From Bin5 sp965218625 (lineage in GTDB: Bacteria; Chloroflexota; Anaerolineae; Caldilineales; Caldilineaceae), in the NCBI GenBank assembly GCA_965218625.1, contig CBDCLG010000016.1:186001-250000 (forward strand): 64,000 nt of DNA, written 5' to 3'. Positions 16,204-25,188 of this stretch are shown one piece after another. Position numbers and translations under genes: made by a program. A model generated the notes under the pieces. That model was not told the origin of the DNA, did no database searches, and worked only from the letters and a program-made list of their open reading frames with translations. Every line of letters starts with the position of its first letter. Positions within the stretch are counted from its first letter, which is position 1.

Positions 16204-17655
16204 ATGGCAAAGCCGACCGATCAGCTCTTCGTCGAGCGCAAGTGGCATATCTTCGCAGCGCTCGGTTCAGGTATATTTCTCGCCTCTTTCGACGGCGGCG
16301 TCGTCAGGGTGGTGTTGCCGGCGCTTGTAACCGAATTCGACGTCGACTTCGCACTCGTCCAGTGGGTCGTGCTCTCCTTTTCTCTCACGCAAACAGCGAT
16401 CATGCTGGGCGTTGGCAGGCTGGGAGACATGGTGGGCAAGAAACCTATCTTTCTCTTCGGCACCATCGCATTTGCCGTCGCTTCCGTCCTCGCGGGGCTT
16501 GCTCCGAATATCGGTTTCCTCCTGTTTTTTCGTGTGCTACAGGCCATCGGCGGGGCATTTGCTACTGCCCTGAGTATGGGGATCGTGACCGAAACTTTCC
16601 CCGCGACGGAGCGCGGAAAAGCTCTCGGCCTCTTCAGTGCCACTGTTTCGGTCGGTGGCATCGCCGGCCCGCTCCTGGGGGGCGCTCTTCTCCAATTCCT
16701 CTCGTGGCGTTGGATCTTCTTCGCCGGCCCTCCTGTTGGTTTCGTCAGTTTCCTTTTGGCCTGGCGCTACTTGCCAAGCACCGCGCCCGGGGGCCGACCG
16801 CGCTTTGACTGGACCGGTTTCTCGACTTTCTTTTCCTTTCTGTTGGCGCTCATGCTGTTTCTGACCGTCGGCCAGCGCAATGGCTTTCGGTCACCCGCGA
16901 TGCTTGGCCTTTTGGCCATTTCGCTTCTTTCCCTCGCGCTGTTCATTCGCACTGAGTTTCGAGTGAGAGAGCCACTCCTCGACCTCTCGCTATTCGCCAA
17001 CGCCCTCTTCAGCCTGAATCTGTCGATGCGGTTGATCAGCTTCATCGTTTCCGGCGGCATTACGCTCATCCTCCCATTCTATCTGAGCAATCTCCTCAAG
17101 TTGGACCCTACAATGGTCGGACTGCTTTTGACGACGACGATGGTCTTCTTCGGCTTGGCCTCACCGATTTCGGGTATCCTTTCGGATCGCTTCGGGTACA
17201 GGCTGATCGCCACGGGGGGATTGGTAATGCTGGCTTTCGGCTGCTACACTATCAGCACTCTCACCGCCGAAACTTCAGTCCCTGGCTATGTTCTGCGGGT
17301 CTTGCCTCTGGGACTGGGCATGGGCATCTTTCAGTCGCCAAACAACAGCGCGGTGATGGGTTCGGTCCCCAGGGAAAGGCTGGGCGTCGTAAGCGGCGTC
17401 AATGTTATCTGCCGAACGATGGGAAACACCTCAGGAGTCGCCGCCTTGGGTGCCCTATGGGCGAGTCGCGTCTTCGTGTATGCCGGGTCGGATTTCGCAG
17501 GCGACGTGACTGAGGCAGCCGCCGCGGCGCAGACCGCAGCATTGCGGGATGTTGCTTTCGCCGCGATGGCAATCGTTGCACTGGCCCTTGTGATGAGCGT
17601 CTGGGGACTGCTGCGCGGGCCCGCAGTCCTGCATATCCGCGAACGTTTCCATTAG
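16204..17655 (+). CDS. MFS transporter, DHA2 family (EmrB/QacA-like), copy 3
   Basis: 483 aa, the same length as copy 2 and alignable along its whole length. It starts MAKPTDQLFVERKWHIFAAL. Motif A is 'GRLGDMVGKKPIFLFG'; 'FRVLQAIGGAFATALSMGIVTETFPATERGKALGLFSATVSVGGIAGP' and 'LSWRWIFFAGPP' are preserved. Predicted 14-TM efflux protein of unknown specificity. Divergence between copies 2 and 3 is substantial, so the duplications are old and both intact copies were probably kept by selection. No ASPIC remnant follows it; the next gene is a PhyH dioxygenase about 75 bases on. Confidence 0.92.
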   Translation: MAKPTDQLFVERKWHIFAALGSGIFLASFDGGVVRVVLPALVTEFDVDFALVQWVVLSFSLTQTAIMLGVGRLGDMVGKKPIFLFGTIAFAVASVLAGLAPNIGFLLFFRVLQAIGGAFATALSMGIVTETFPATERGKALGLFSATVSVGGIAGPLLGGALLQFLSWRWIFFAGPPVGFVSFLLAWRYLPSTAPGGRPRFDWTGFSTFFSFLLALMLFLTVGQRNGFRSPAMLGLLAISLLSLALFIRTEFRVREPLLDLSLFANALFSLNLSMRLISFIVSGGITLILPFYLSNLLKLDPTMVGLLLTTTMVFFGLASPISGILSDRFGYRLIATGGLVMLAFGCYTISTLTAETSVPGYVLRVLPLGLGMGIFQSPNNSAVMGSVPRERLGVVSGVNVICRTMGNTSGVAALGALWASRVFVYAGSDFAGDVTEAAAAAQTAALRDVAFAAMAIVALALVMSVWGLLRGPAVLHIRERFH

Positions 17656-17730
17656 GAATCTGTTTTGGCCGGAATCCTGCGGCGCAGCCTCCGGATACAG
17701 GGCCACAGTGAACCGACCAGGAGCAGGATG

Positions 17731-18621
17731 ATGAGAATTCGCTTTGGATATCGGGATATGACTCACCCCGGCGGTACGCTGGGCACCCTGCAGGAAAGCC
17801 AGCATCTCTTGCCCGATATTCCCGCCCTGCACGCACAAATGGCCGAGGACGGATACCTGCTCCTGCGCGGCCTGATAGACCGCGCCAAGGTCGGACGGGC
17901 GCGGGAGGTGGTCCTGAACCATATGAATGAGCAGAACGTGCTGTCCCCCGGCGCGCCGGTCCTCGAGGGCGTCATGCCCAGGGGCGGGCGCGGCGCCAAG
18001 TTGCAGCGCATCGCCTCCCACGAGGACGTCCAGAATGTCCTAGAAGCGGACGAGCTCTTCGCCTTCTTCGCCGCCTACTTTGGCGAGCCGGCGCTCACCT
18101 TCGAATACAAGTGGATGCGCGCCGTCGGAAACGAGCAGTTCACTGGCGCCCACTATGACTTTGTCTACATGGGCCGCGGCTCGCGCAAACTCCATACCGT
18201 CTGGATCCCCTTCGGCGACACGGCGGTTGATCATGGCACGCTCGCCGTATGCCGCGGCTCGCACAACCTGCCGGCATTTGCGCCCATTCGCGATACCTAC
18301 GGGCGCATGGACGTCGACCGCGACGGCATCGACGGCTGGTTCACCAAGGACCCGATGGAGATCGTCGAAAAGTTTGGCGGTGAGTGGCAGACGACCGAAT
18401 TCTTCATGGGTGACGTGATCCTGTTCGGCATGCACACGATGCACGCCTCCACGACCAACTTGACCAACCGTTTTCGTCTCAGCTGCGATGTCCGTTTTCA
18501 GCCTGCAAGTGAGCCGGCCGATGAACGCTGGGTCGCGGGCGGCCCCGGCCACACGGTACACGGCATTGAGGAGCTTGTGCCGATCGAGGAGGCGCGCGCG
18601 CAGTGGGGCCTGCCGGTCTGA
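17731..18621 (+). CDS. Phytanoyl-CoA dioxygenase (PhyH) family protein
   Basis: 296 aa from the ATG at 17731 (17728 also possible); AGGAG at 17719-17723 supports this over an upstream TTG at 17665. Iron ligands: H141-x-D143 (AHYDFVYMG) and H238 (TMHAST), with R247/R249 for 2-oxoglutarate. 'DHGTLAVCRGSHNLP' is the conserved turn and 'FFMGDVILFGMHTMHAS' the jelly-roll strand leading to the distal His. Predicted Fe(II)/2-oxoglutarate-dependent hydroxylase. It differs from the PhyH at 426-1286 in the region between the HxD and distal His, so it is a separate subfamily. Followed by two amidohydrolases and a Rieske protein in the same direction. Confidence 0.9.
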   Translation: MRIRFGYRDMTHPGGTLGTLQESQHLLPDIPALHAQMAEDGYLLLRGLIDRAKVGRAREVVLNHMNEQNVLSPGAPVLEGVMPRGGRGAKLQRIASHEDVQNVLEADELFAFFAAYFGEPALTFEYKWMRAVGNEQFTGAHYDFVYMGRGSRKLHTVWIPFGDTAVDHGTLAVCRGSHNLPAFAPIRDTYGRMDVDRDGIDGWFTKDPMEIVEKFGGEWQTTEFFMGDVILFGMHTMHASTTNLTNRFRLSCDVRFQPASEPADERWVAGGPGHTVHGIEELVPIEEARAQWGLPV

Positions 18622-18737
18622 CGTGCGCGGGCGGCTGAGCGGCAGATTGCCCGCGATACTGTTTTCGAGTAGGATTACTTTCGCTTGTAATCTACCGATT
18701 CGTTCAGTTACAGGACTGGTTGAGACGCCAGAATTTG

Positions 18738-19760
18738 ATGTCTGAAGAATCAAGAATCGACTGCGACATCCATAACGAGGTGCCCGGGCTGGAATCGCTC
18801 TATCCCTACCTTCCCGCCCACTGGCTCGACTACTGCCGCGAATCGGCCTTCAATGGACCGGACGCAAACGACTACCCGGCCGGCGCGCCGACCACCACGC
18901 GCGAGGGCAGTCAGTCCAAACCCGATTTGGCCGAGGTCCGGTCCCACGCGCTCGGCGGCGTCGACGTCGGCATACTCAACTGCGCCTACCGCGTCCAGAG
19001 CGTGCGCAACGAGGACCTGGCCGCGTCGCTGGCCACGGCGGTGAACCACTGGCAGGTCGAGCACTGGCTGGAGAAGGAGCCGCGCTTGCGGGCGTCGATC
19101 GTCGTGCCCAGCCACAACCCGCAGCTCGCCGCGCAGGAGATCGACCGCTGGGGCGGGCATCCCGGTTTCGTGCAGATTGTCCTCCCGGCGCGCGCCGAGG
19201 CCCCCTACGGCAACCGCCGCTACGACCCGATCTATGCCGCGGCCGTACGGCATGACCTGGCCGTCGGCATCCAGTACGGCGGCGCGCCCGGCAACCCGCC
19301 GACGGCGGCCGGCTGGCCCTCTTACTACATCGAAGAGTACGCCGGCATGGCCCACGTCTTCCAGTCGCAGGTGATCAGCCTGGTCTGCGATGGCGCGTTC
19401 GAGCGTTTTGCCTCACTGCGCATCGCGCTGATCGAGGGAGGCTTCACCTGGCTGCCCTCGCTGATGTGGCGCATCGACAAGGAGTGGAAGGGGCTGCGCC
19501 ACAATACGCCCTGGGTGCGGCGAAGGCCATCCGAATATATGCGAACTCATCTGCGCTTTACGATTCAACCGCTGGACGCGCCGAAGGATCCGGCGCACCT
19601 GGCGGAGATACTCGACCAGTGCGGCGCCGAGGACCTGCTCCTCTACGCCAGCGACTATCCCCATCGCCGCGGGCGCCCGGACCCGCTCCTGGACCTGCTT
19701 TCGGAAGAGCAGCGAACAAAGATTCTGAGCGCAAACGCGCGCGCACTTTATCGCCTGTAA
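18738..19760 (+). CDS. Amidohydrolase family protein (ACMSD-like, Amidohydro_2)
   Basis: 340 aa from the ATG at 18738. Metal motif D10-I-H12 (DCDIHNEVP) at the N-terminus. 'VVPSHNPQLAAQEIDRWGGHPGFVQI' is the family's second barrel strand, 'EEYAGMAHVFQSQVISLVCDGAFERFASLRIALIEGGFTWLPSLMWRID' the central helix block, and 'YASDYPHRRG' near the C-terminus carries the last metal Asp. This family includes aminocarboxymuconate-semialdehyde decarboxylase and gamma-resorcylate decarboxylase, as well as hydrolases. Clearly paralogous to the next gene. The substrate is unknown; an aromatic or cyclic acid is plausible given the Rieske neighbour. Confidence 0.9.
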   Translation: MSEESRIDCDIHNEVPGLESLYPYLPAHWLDYCRESAFNGPDANDYPAGAPTTTREGSQSKPDLAEVRSHALGGVDVGILNCAYRVQSVRNEDLAASLATAVNHWQVEHWLEKEPRLRASIVVPSHNPQLAAQEIDRWGGHPGFVQIVLPARAEAPYGNRRYDPIYAAAVRHDLAVGIQYGGAPGNPPTAAGWPSYYIEEYAGMAHVFQSQVISLVCDGAFERFASLRIALIEGGFTWLPSLMWRIDKEWKGLRHNTPWVRRRPSEYMRTHLRFTIQPLDAPKDPAHLAEILDQCGAEDLLLYASDYPHRRGRPDPLLDLLSEEQRTKILSANARALYRL

Positions 19761-19848
19761 CACGTTTGGCAGCTAACGCACGACCGATTGCGAAGTGTGA
19801 CGACTATTGTGACAGTTACTCTCAAACGCCACCTACGGGAGGCATGCC

Positions 19849-21018
19849 ATGACCACTCCTGTTGAGACCACCGCCGTGGACCGCTCCGCCGTCGGGCGTA
19901 ACGGCCACAGCGGCAACGGGGCCGCACCCGGCCCGACCGCAACCAGGCGCGCCTCCAAACGGGCGCGGCTGGATACGGCTATAATCGACACCGACGTCCA
20001 TATCTATTTCCCCTCGCCCGATGTCCTCCGCAGCTACCTGAGCGAGCGCTGGCAGGAGTATCACCGTACGATCGGGCAGCGCGGCTACGAGGGCTGCAAC
20101 TATCCGCGCGCGATGCCGAACGCCGCCCGCCACGACGCCTGGCCGGAGGACGGCACGCCCCCCGGCTCCAACCTTGCCTTTCTGCAGGCGCAACTGCTCG
20201 ATGAATGGGGAATGGAGTTCGGCGTCCTCAATCCGCTGGTCGGCGCCGGCTATGAGCGCAACCTGGACTTTGGCGCCGCGTTTGCTCGCGCCACCAACGA
20301 ATGGCAGGAGGCCGAGTGGCTGGAGCCGGACCCGCGGCTGCGCGGCTCGATCATCGTCCCCTGGGAGGACGGCCAGCTGGCCGCGGCCGAGATCGACCGC
20401 TGGGGCAGCAGTCCGGGGTTCGTTCACGTTCTGCTCATCGCCCGCACAAAGGAGCCGCTGGGCCGGCGCAAATACTGGCCGATGTACGAGGCCGCTTGCC
20501 GCCACGACCAGCCCGTCGCCATCCACTTCGGCGGCGCCGGCGGCGGGCCGATTACCGGCACGGGATACCCCGCCCATTACATCGAAGACCACGGCGGCAT
20601 GCCGCAGACCTTCCAGGCGCAGATAATCAGCCTCATCTTCGAGGGCGTCTTCCAGCGCTTCCCTTCGCTCAAGTTCGTGTTGGTCGAAGGCGGTTTCGCC
20701 TGGATTCCGCCGCTGCTCTGGCGCATGGACGAGGCCTGGCGGCAGCTGGGCATCGATGTGCCGCATGTCACCGAGCCGCCATCCGCGATCTTTCGCCGCC
20801 ACTTCTGGGTCAGTACCCAGCCGATGGAGGAGCCGTTCGAGCCGGAGCAGTTCCGCCAGCTCCTGGGTCACCTGGACATGGACGATCACCTGCTCTTCGC
20901 CACCGACTATCCCCACTGGGACTTCGATTCGCCCGATCGCGCCTTCCCGATCCAGCTCGACGAGGAGCGGCGCCGCAATTTCATGGCTGAGAACGCCCGC
21001 CGCCTTTACAAGCTCTAG
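19849..21018 (+). CDS. Amidohydrolase family protein (ACMSD-like), paralog of the preceding gene
   Basis: 389 aa. It has a ~40-residue hydrophilic N-terminal extension, then IIDTDVHIYFPS with metal motif D49-V-H51. 'IDRWGSSPGFVHVLLIAR', 'HFGGAGGGPITGTGYPAHYIEDHGGMPQTFQAQIISLIFEGVFQRFPSLKFVLVEGGFAWIPPLLWRMDEAW' and 'FATDYPHWDFDSPDRAF' parallel the gene at 18738, but with better conserved His and Asp positions. Predicted metal-dependent TIM-barrel hydrolase or decarboxylase. The stop is 9 bases before a Rieske protein gene. Two side-by-side, diverged paralogs suggest a two-subunit enzyme or two sequential steps (inference). Confidence 0.9.
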   Translation: MTTPVETTAVDRSAVGRNGHSGNGAAPGPTATRRASKRARLDTAIIDTDVHIYFPSPDVLRSYLSERWQEYHRTIGQRGYEGCNYPRAMPNAARHDAWPEDGTPPGSNLAFLQAQLLDEWGMEFGVLNPLVGAGYERNLDFGAAFARATNEWQEAEWLEPDPRLRGSIIVPWEDGQLAAAEIDRWGSSPGFVHVLLIARTKEPLGRRKYWPMYEAACRHDQPVAIHFGGAGGGPITGTGYPAHYIEDHGGMPQTFQAQIISLIFEGVFQRFPSLKFVLVEGGFAWIPPLLWRMDEAWRQLGIDVPHVTEPPSAIFRRHFWVSTQPMEEPFEPEQFRQLLGHLDMDDHLLFATDYPHWDFDSPDRAFPIQLDEERRRNFMAENARRLYKL

Positions 21019-21027
21019 AGAGCCGTC

Positions 21028-21462
21028 ATGGCCAAACATATCGTCGCCACCGTAGACGAGATCCCACCCGGCGAACGCAAAATCGTCGAAATCGGCGGTC
21101 GTTCGCTGGGGGTCTTCAATATCAAGGGCGAGTTCTACGCCCTGCGCAACATCTGCCCGCACCAGGGCGGCCCGCTCTGCCAGGGCCGCCTGACCGGCTT
21201 CGTCATGGCCGACAAGCCGGGCGGCGAATACAGGTATGAACGCCGCGGCGAGATCCTACGCTGCCCCTGGCACGGGTGGGAGTACGATGTGACAACCGGC
21301 CAGTCCTGGGTCGATCCCGCTTCGGTCCGCACGCGGCGCTACGAAGTGGAGGTCGCGCCGGGAGACGCACTCCCCCACGGCTACCAGCCGGGTCCCTACA
21401 CCGCCGAGACATTTGAAGTCTCGATCGACCACCAGTACGTGGTCGTCGAGCTCCCCGGATAG
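21028..21462 (+). CDS. Rieske [2Fe-2S] domain protein (stand-alone, ferredoxin type)
   Basis: 144 aa, a single Rieske fold with both cluster motifs: C43-P-H45 (NICPHQGGPLCQG) and C79-P-W-H82 (CPWHGWEYD). The absence of a catalytic START-like domain means it is an electron carrier or regulatory subunit rather than a ring-hydroxylating oxygenase. An insert between the motifs (TGFVMADKPGGEYRYERRGE) is typical of the stand-alone Rieske proteins that sit beside amidohydrolases in actinobacteria and Chloroflexota. Starts 9 bases after the second amidohydrolase, so probably co-transcribed. Confidence 0.93.
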   Translation: MAKHIVATVDEIPPGERKIVEIGGRSLGVFNIKGEFYALRNICPHQGGPLCQGRLTGFVMADKPGGEYRYERRGEILRCPWHGWEYDVTTGQSWVDPASVRTRRYEVEVAPGDALPHGYQPGPYTAETFEVSIDHQYVVVELPG

Positions 21463-21574
21463 AAGGCCGGCCACAATCGGCTGACCTTCTACGCTTTCCA
21501 CGCACGCCCGTCCGCAGGCAGCGCTTGGCGCATCTCCGTGCCCGATTTCCAGGCCCCAAAGACAGGAACGACCC

Positions 21575-22972
21575 ATGAATCGATCAGACCATCCGCCTAT
21601 CGACCCGGCGCTCGACACCTATCTGCGCGACGCCGAAGCGCAGCTGCTCGATGAGCTGTGCGACTGGCTCCGCATCCCCAGCGTCAGCACCTTGCCGCAA
21701 CACAAAGAGGACGTCGAGCGCGCCGCCGACTGGCTGGCGCGGAAGATGACTGCCGCCGGCCTCGAAAATGTCGAGCTGGTGCGGGCCGGCGGGCATCCGA
21801 TTGTGTATGGCGACTGGCTTCGCGCCGGGCCTGACGCACCAACGTTACTGGTTTACGGCCACTACGACGTGCAACCGGCCGACCCGCTCGATCTGTGGAC
21901 TACCCCGCCCTTCGAGCCGTCCGTGCGCGGCGACGATCTCTTCGCCCGCGGCGCCTCCGACGACAAGGGCCAGCTCTTTGCCCACGTCGCCGCGGTGCAG
22001 GCGCTGCTGGCAACGTCCGGGTCGCTGCCCGTAAACGTGAAGTTCGTCGTCGAGGGCGAGGAGGAGGACGGCAGCCAGGCCCTGATGGGATACGTCCCCG
22101 CGGCTACGCAGAAGCTGGCCGCCGACGCCTGTCTCATCTCGGATACGCACATGCTCTCGCCGCAGCAACCGCTGATCATCTACGGGCTGCGCGGGATGTG
22201 GGCCGGGGAGATCACCGTGCGCGGCCCGGCGCAGGACCTGCACAGCGGCATGTTCGGAGGGGCGGTACACAATCCCAACCAGGCCCTTTGCGAGCTGCTG
22301 GCCGGGCTCCACGACGAAGAGGGCCGGGTAACGGTCCCCGGCTTCTACGACCGCGTCGAACCCCTTACCGCGCAGGAGCGGGCCGCGCTCGCGCGCGTGC
22401 CCTACGACGACGACACGCTGCTGAAGGAAAGCGGTGCGCCCGCGGTCTGGGGCGAACCGGGTTTCTCCGTAACCGAGAGAATCGGGGCCAGGCCTACGCT
22501 GGAGATCAATGGCATGTGGGGCGGCTTCACCGGCGACGGCTTCAAGACGGTGATTCCCGCCGAAGCACATGCGAAGGTCAGCTGCCGTCTCGTTCCCGAC
22601 CAGGACTCGGCTGCGATCGGCGCCATGATCGAGCGGTTCCTGACAGAGATCGCGCCGCCGACCGTCGAAGTAGCCGTGCGCACGCGTGTGCACGCGCCTG
22701 CGACGGTCGTACCGCTCGACGTGCCCGAAATCGGGGCCGCCTCGCGCGCCTTCAGGCGCGTTTACGGCGCCGATCCGGTCTTCAGCCGCGAGGGCGGCTC
22801 GATTCCTGTGGCGACCGTGTTCCAGGAAGCACTCGACATCCCGATACTATTGATGGGTCTTGGCCTCCCGGATGACAATCTGCACGCGCCCAACGAAAAG
22901 CTACACCTTCCGAACCTGTATCGTGGCATTCGCGTTGGCATTGCGTTGATGCAAGAGTTGAAAATTGCTTGA
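21575..22972 (+). CDS. M20 family metallopeptidase (dipeptidase / CNDP-like)
   Basis: 465 aa. Zinc motifs: H96-x-D98 (VYGHYDVQPADPLDLW), the bridging Asp D129 in 'RGASDDKGQ', and the catalytic Glu plus metal Glu in 'VVEGEEEDGS' (158-167). 'GLRGMWAGEITVRGPAQDLHSGMFGGAVHNPNQAL' is the dimerisation lid with its His. 'REGGSIPVATVFQE' and the final 'DDNLHAPNEKLHLPNLYRGI' carry the last ligand His. Predicted dizinc dipeptidase/carboxypeptidase with broad specificity in the cytoplasm. Ends just before the promoter of the LysM hydrolase gene. Confidence 0.94.
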   Translation: MNRSDHPPIDPALDTYLRDAEAQLLDELCDWLRIPSVSTLPQHKEDVERAADWLARKMTAAGLENVELVRAGGHPIVYGDWLRAGPDAPTLLVYGHYDVQPADPLDLWTTPPFEPSVRGDDLFARGASDDKGQLFAHVAAVQALLATSGSLPVNVKFVVEGEEEDGSQALMGYVPAATQKLAADACLISDTHMLSPQQPLIIYGLRGMWAGEITVRGPAQDLHSGMFGGAVHNPNQALCELLAGLHDEEGRVTVPGFYDRVEPLTAQERAALARVPYDDDTLLKESGAPAVWGEPGFSVTERIGARPTLEINGMWGGFTGDGFKTVIPAEAHAKVSCRLVPDQDSAAIGAMIERFLTEIAPPTVEVAVRTRVHAPATVVPLDVPEIGAASRAFRRVYGADPVFSREGGSIPVATVFQEALDIPILLMGLGLPDDNLHAPNEKLHLPNLYRGIRVGIALMQELKIA

Positions 22973-22997
22973 CTTCCGCGCGGAATCGATGCAGAAT
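22969..22997 (+). promoter_or_regulatory. Candidate promoter of the LysM/glycoside hydrolase gene
   Basis: TTGACT (22969-22974) and CAGAAT (22992-22997) are 17 bases apart, in a short A/T-rich stretch. The predicted start is ~60 bases before the ATG at 23063. Confidence 0.4.
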
Positions 22998-23062
22998 GAT
23001 AGAATTCCCATTTAACGGTTTGACCCGGTATGGTCTTGCTTACTTTGAATAAGGAGTTACAG

Positions 23063-25168
23063 ATGCATGCAGGCATTACTCGATATAACTCGACTCGTCG
23101 TATGCGGCTCGTTGTGGTCTTGGCGGTTCTGCTTCTGGCTATGCTGCCGCAGGCTCTCACGGCGGCCCCTACCCAACTGAGCGCAAGCCCACAGGCCAGC
23201 GGAAACACGACACACGTCGTTCAGGCCGGTGAGACCCTCGCTATCATCGCGGCCCGCTACGGCGTCACCATCCAGCAGATCGTCAACGCCAACAATATTG
23301 CAAATGCCAACATCATCTACGTTGGCCAGCGGCTGCAGATCCCCACGGGGGGCCAGCAACAGCCGGGCGCCGCGCAACCGGCCCCCACACAGCCGGGTGG
23401 ATGCGCGCAAACGCACAATGTCGTTGCCGGCGATTCGCTATCGGGCCTCGCCGTCCGCTACGGGGTGACCATCCACAGTTTGGCCCAGGCCAACAACGTC
23501 TCGGTTACCTCTTTCGTTTACATCGGGCAGCAGCTCTGCATCCCGGGGGCCGGCTCCGGTAGCGGCACAACCGGCGGCGGTGGCACGCGCACGGGCGGTG
23601 TCTGGTACGAAGTACAGATCGGCGACACCCTGAGCCGCATCGCATTCAACCACGGCACGACCGTCAATGCGATCGTGCAGGCGAACAACCTGCCCAACCC
23701 CAATACTGTGTTCTGGGGCACCCGAATCTGGATTCCGCAGGCCGGTTCGAGCGCGCCGGCGCCAGGGGCACAGCAGCCAGCGCCCTCACCTGCCCCCGTA
23801 ACCGGCGGGCCGTTCGCATTCGTCACCACCTCGGGCAGGTTGAACGTCAGAGGCGGCCCCGGCACCGAGTACCCCGCGGTATCCTCGCTTGCCTCCGGTG
23901 CGCGCGTCACGATCGTCGGCATCGGCCCCAACAGCGAATGGTACAAGGTCCAGGTACCCGGCGTATCCGGTGATGCCTGGATTTATCGCGCGCTGACCCA
24001 GACCGAGGGATCCGTCGAAGGCGTGAAACAGTACGCTGAGTCGGAGATCCCCCCGCGGCCCGCGGCGCCTGCACCGCAGCCTACGACGCCTGACCAGCCG
24101 CCGCCCTCAGATCCGGTCGGCCGCCTCGGCTTCGGCTTCGGCGTCCAGGCCCATATGGTCCACAATGGCCAGGAAGGCATTGTGATGGACAAGACCAATG
24201 AGCTCGGTTTCAAGTGGGTCAAGCAGCAGATCGAATGGAAGGTATTCGAGTCCAACCGGGGCCAGTACGGCTTCGGCGACATCTGGCCGCTGGTGAACGC
24301 TGCCAACTCTCGCGGCATCAACCTGCTCTTCAGCGTCGTCAACGCTCCAAGCTGGTCGCGTGAATCGGGCTTCGACGGCTCGGTCGGCGGTCCGCCGGCG
24401 GATCCGGGCACCTTTGCTGCCTTCCTTGGCCGCCTGGCCGGAGAATATTGCGGCTCGTCCGTCAAGGCAATCGAAGTCTGGAACGAGCAGAACCTGCACT
24501 ACGAATGGGGCAACCGTCCAATCAACCCCAGCGAGTACATGGCGCTCCTGCGCCCGTCTTACGGGGCAATTAAGAGCGCCTGCCCCTCCATGCACGTTAT
24601 CAGCGGCGCGCTGACACCCGCCGGCGACAACGGCTCGCTGGCCATGGATGACTTCCGCTACTTCGAGGCGATGCTGCAGCAGGGGTTGGCCAACTATGTC
24701 GACGGCTTCGGCGCCCATCCCAGCGGCTACAACGTTCCGCCCGACACTGTCTGGCAGAACGCCTGCGCTGAGATTCAGAGGACCGGCAACCAGCACTTCA
24801 ACGGCGCCTGCGACAACCCGCACCACTCGTGGAGCTTCCGCAGCACGATGGAAGGGTACCGCAACCTGGCGCTCCGCTACGGCGCCGGCCACATCCCGAT
24901 CTGGCCGACCGAGTTCGGCTGGGCCGCAGGCGGCGCGTTTGACCCCCGCTACGGCTACGCCAACGACAACGACTTCGATGAACAGGCGCGCTGGACCGTC
25001 AGGGCCTTCGAGATGATGCGCAACTGGGGCTGGGTCGGACCGGCCTTCCTGTGGAACCTGAACTTCCGTGTCGTAGCCGATGGGACCGAGAAGGCGCAGT
25101 GGGGGATCGTCCGCAACGACTGGAGCCCGCTGCCCGTCTACCACGCGCTGCGCAACATGCCCAAGTAG
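23063..25168 (+). CDS. Secreted LysM x3 / SH3b / glycoside hydrolase (TIM-barrel) protein
   Basis: 701 aa from the ATG at 23063, chosen for its AAGGAG site 6 bases upstream. Signal peptide 'MRLVVVLAVLLLAMLPQALTA'. Three LysM domains follow (starting 'THVVQAGETLAIIAARYG', 'THNVVAGDSLSGLAVRYG', 'WYEVQIGDTLSRIAFNHG'), then an SH3b domain ('GRLNVRGGPGTEYPAVSSL'). After a Pro-rich linker comes a TIM-barrel glycosidase domain of ~350 residues. Its likely acid/base Glu is in 'AIEVWNEQN' and the nucleophile Glu in 'IPIWPTEFGW', the two-Glu pattern of clan GH-A retaining enzymes. LysM and SH3b target it to peptidoglycan or surface glycans, so wall or extracellular polysaccharide turnover is the likely role. 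The exact GH family is uncertain. Confidence 0.9.
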   Translation: MHAGITRYNSTRRMRLVVVLAVLLLAMLPQALTAAPTQLSASPQASGNTTHVVQAGETLAIIAARYGVTIQQIVNANNIANANIIYVGQRLQIPTGGQQQPGAAQPAPTQPGGCAQTHNVVAGDSLSGLAVRYGVTIHSLAQANNVSVTSFVYIGQQLCIPGAGSGSGTTGGGGTRTGGVWYEVQIGDTLSRIAFNHGTTVNAIVQANNLPNPNTVFWGTRIWIPQAGSSAPAPGAQQPAPSPAPVTGGPFAFVTTSGRLNVRGGPGTEYPAVSSLASGARVTIVGIGPNSEWYKVQVPGVSGDAWIYRALTQTEGSVEGVKQYAESEIPPRPAAPAPQPTTPDQPPPSDPVGRLGFGFGVQAHMVHNGQEGIVMDKTNELGFKWVKQQIEWKVFESNRGQYGFGDIWPLVNAANSRGINLLFSVVNAPSWSRESGFDGSVGGPPADPGTFAAFLGRLAGEYCGSSVKAIEVWNEQNLHYEWGNRPINPSEYMALLRPSYGAIKSACPSMHVISGALTPAGDNGSLAMDDFRYFEAMLQQGLANYVDGFGAHPSGYNVPPDTVWQNACAEIQRTGNQHFNGACDNPHHSWSFRSTMEGYRNLALRYGAGHIPIWPTEFGWAAGGAFDPRYGYANDNDFDEQARWTVRAFEMMRNWGWVGPAFLWNLNFRVVADGTEKAQWGIVRNDWSPLPVYHALRNMPK

Positions 25169-25188
25169 GAGGCGCGCGGTACGTTAAG

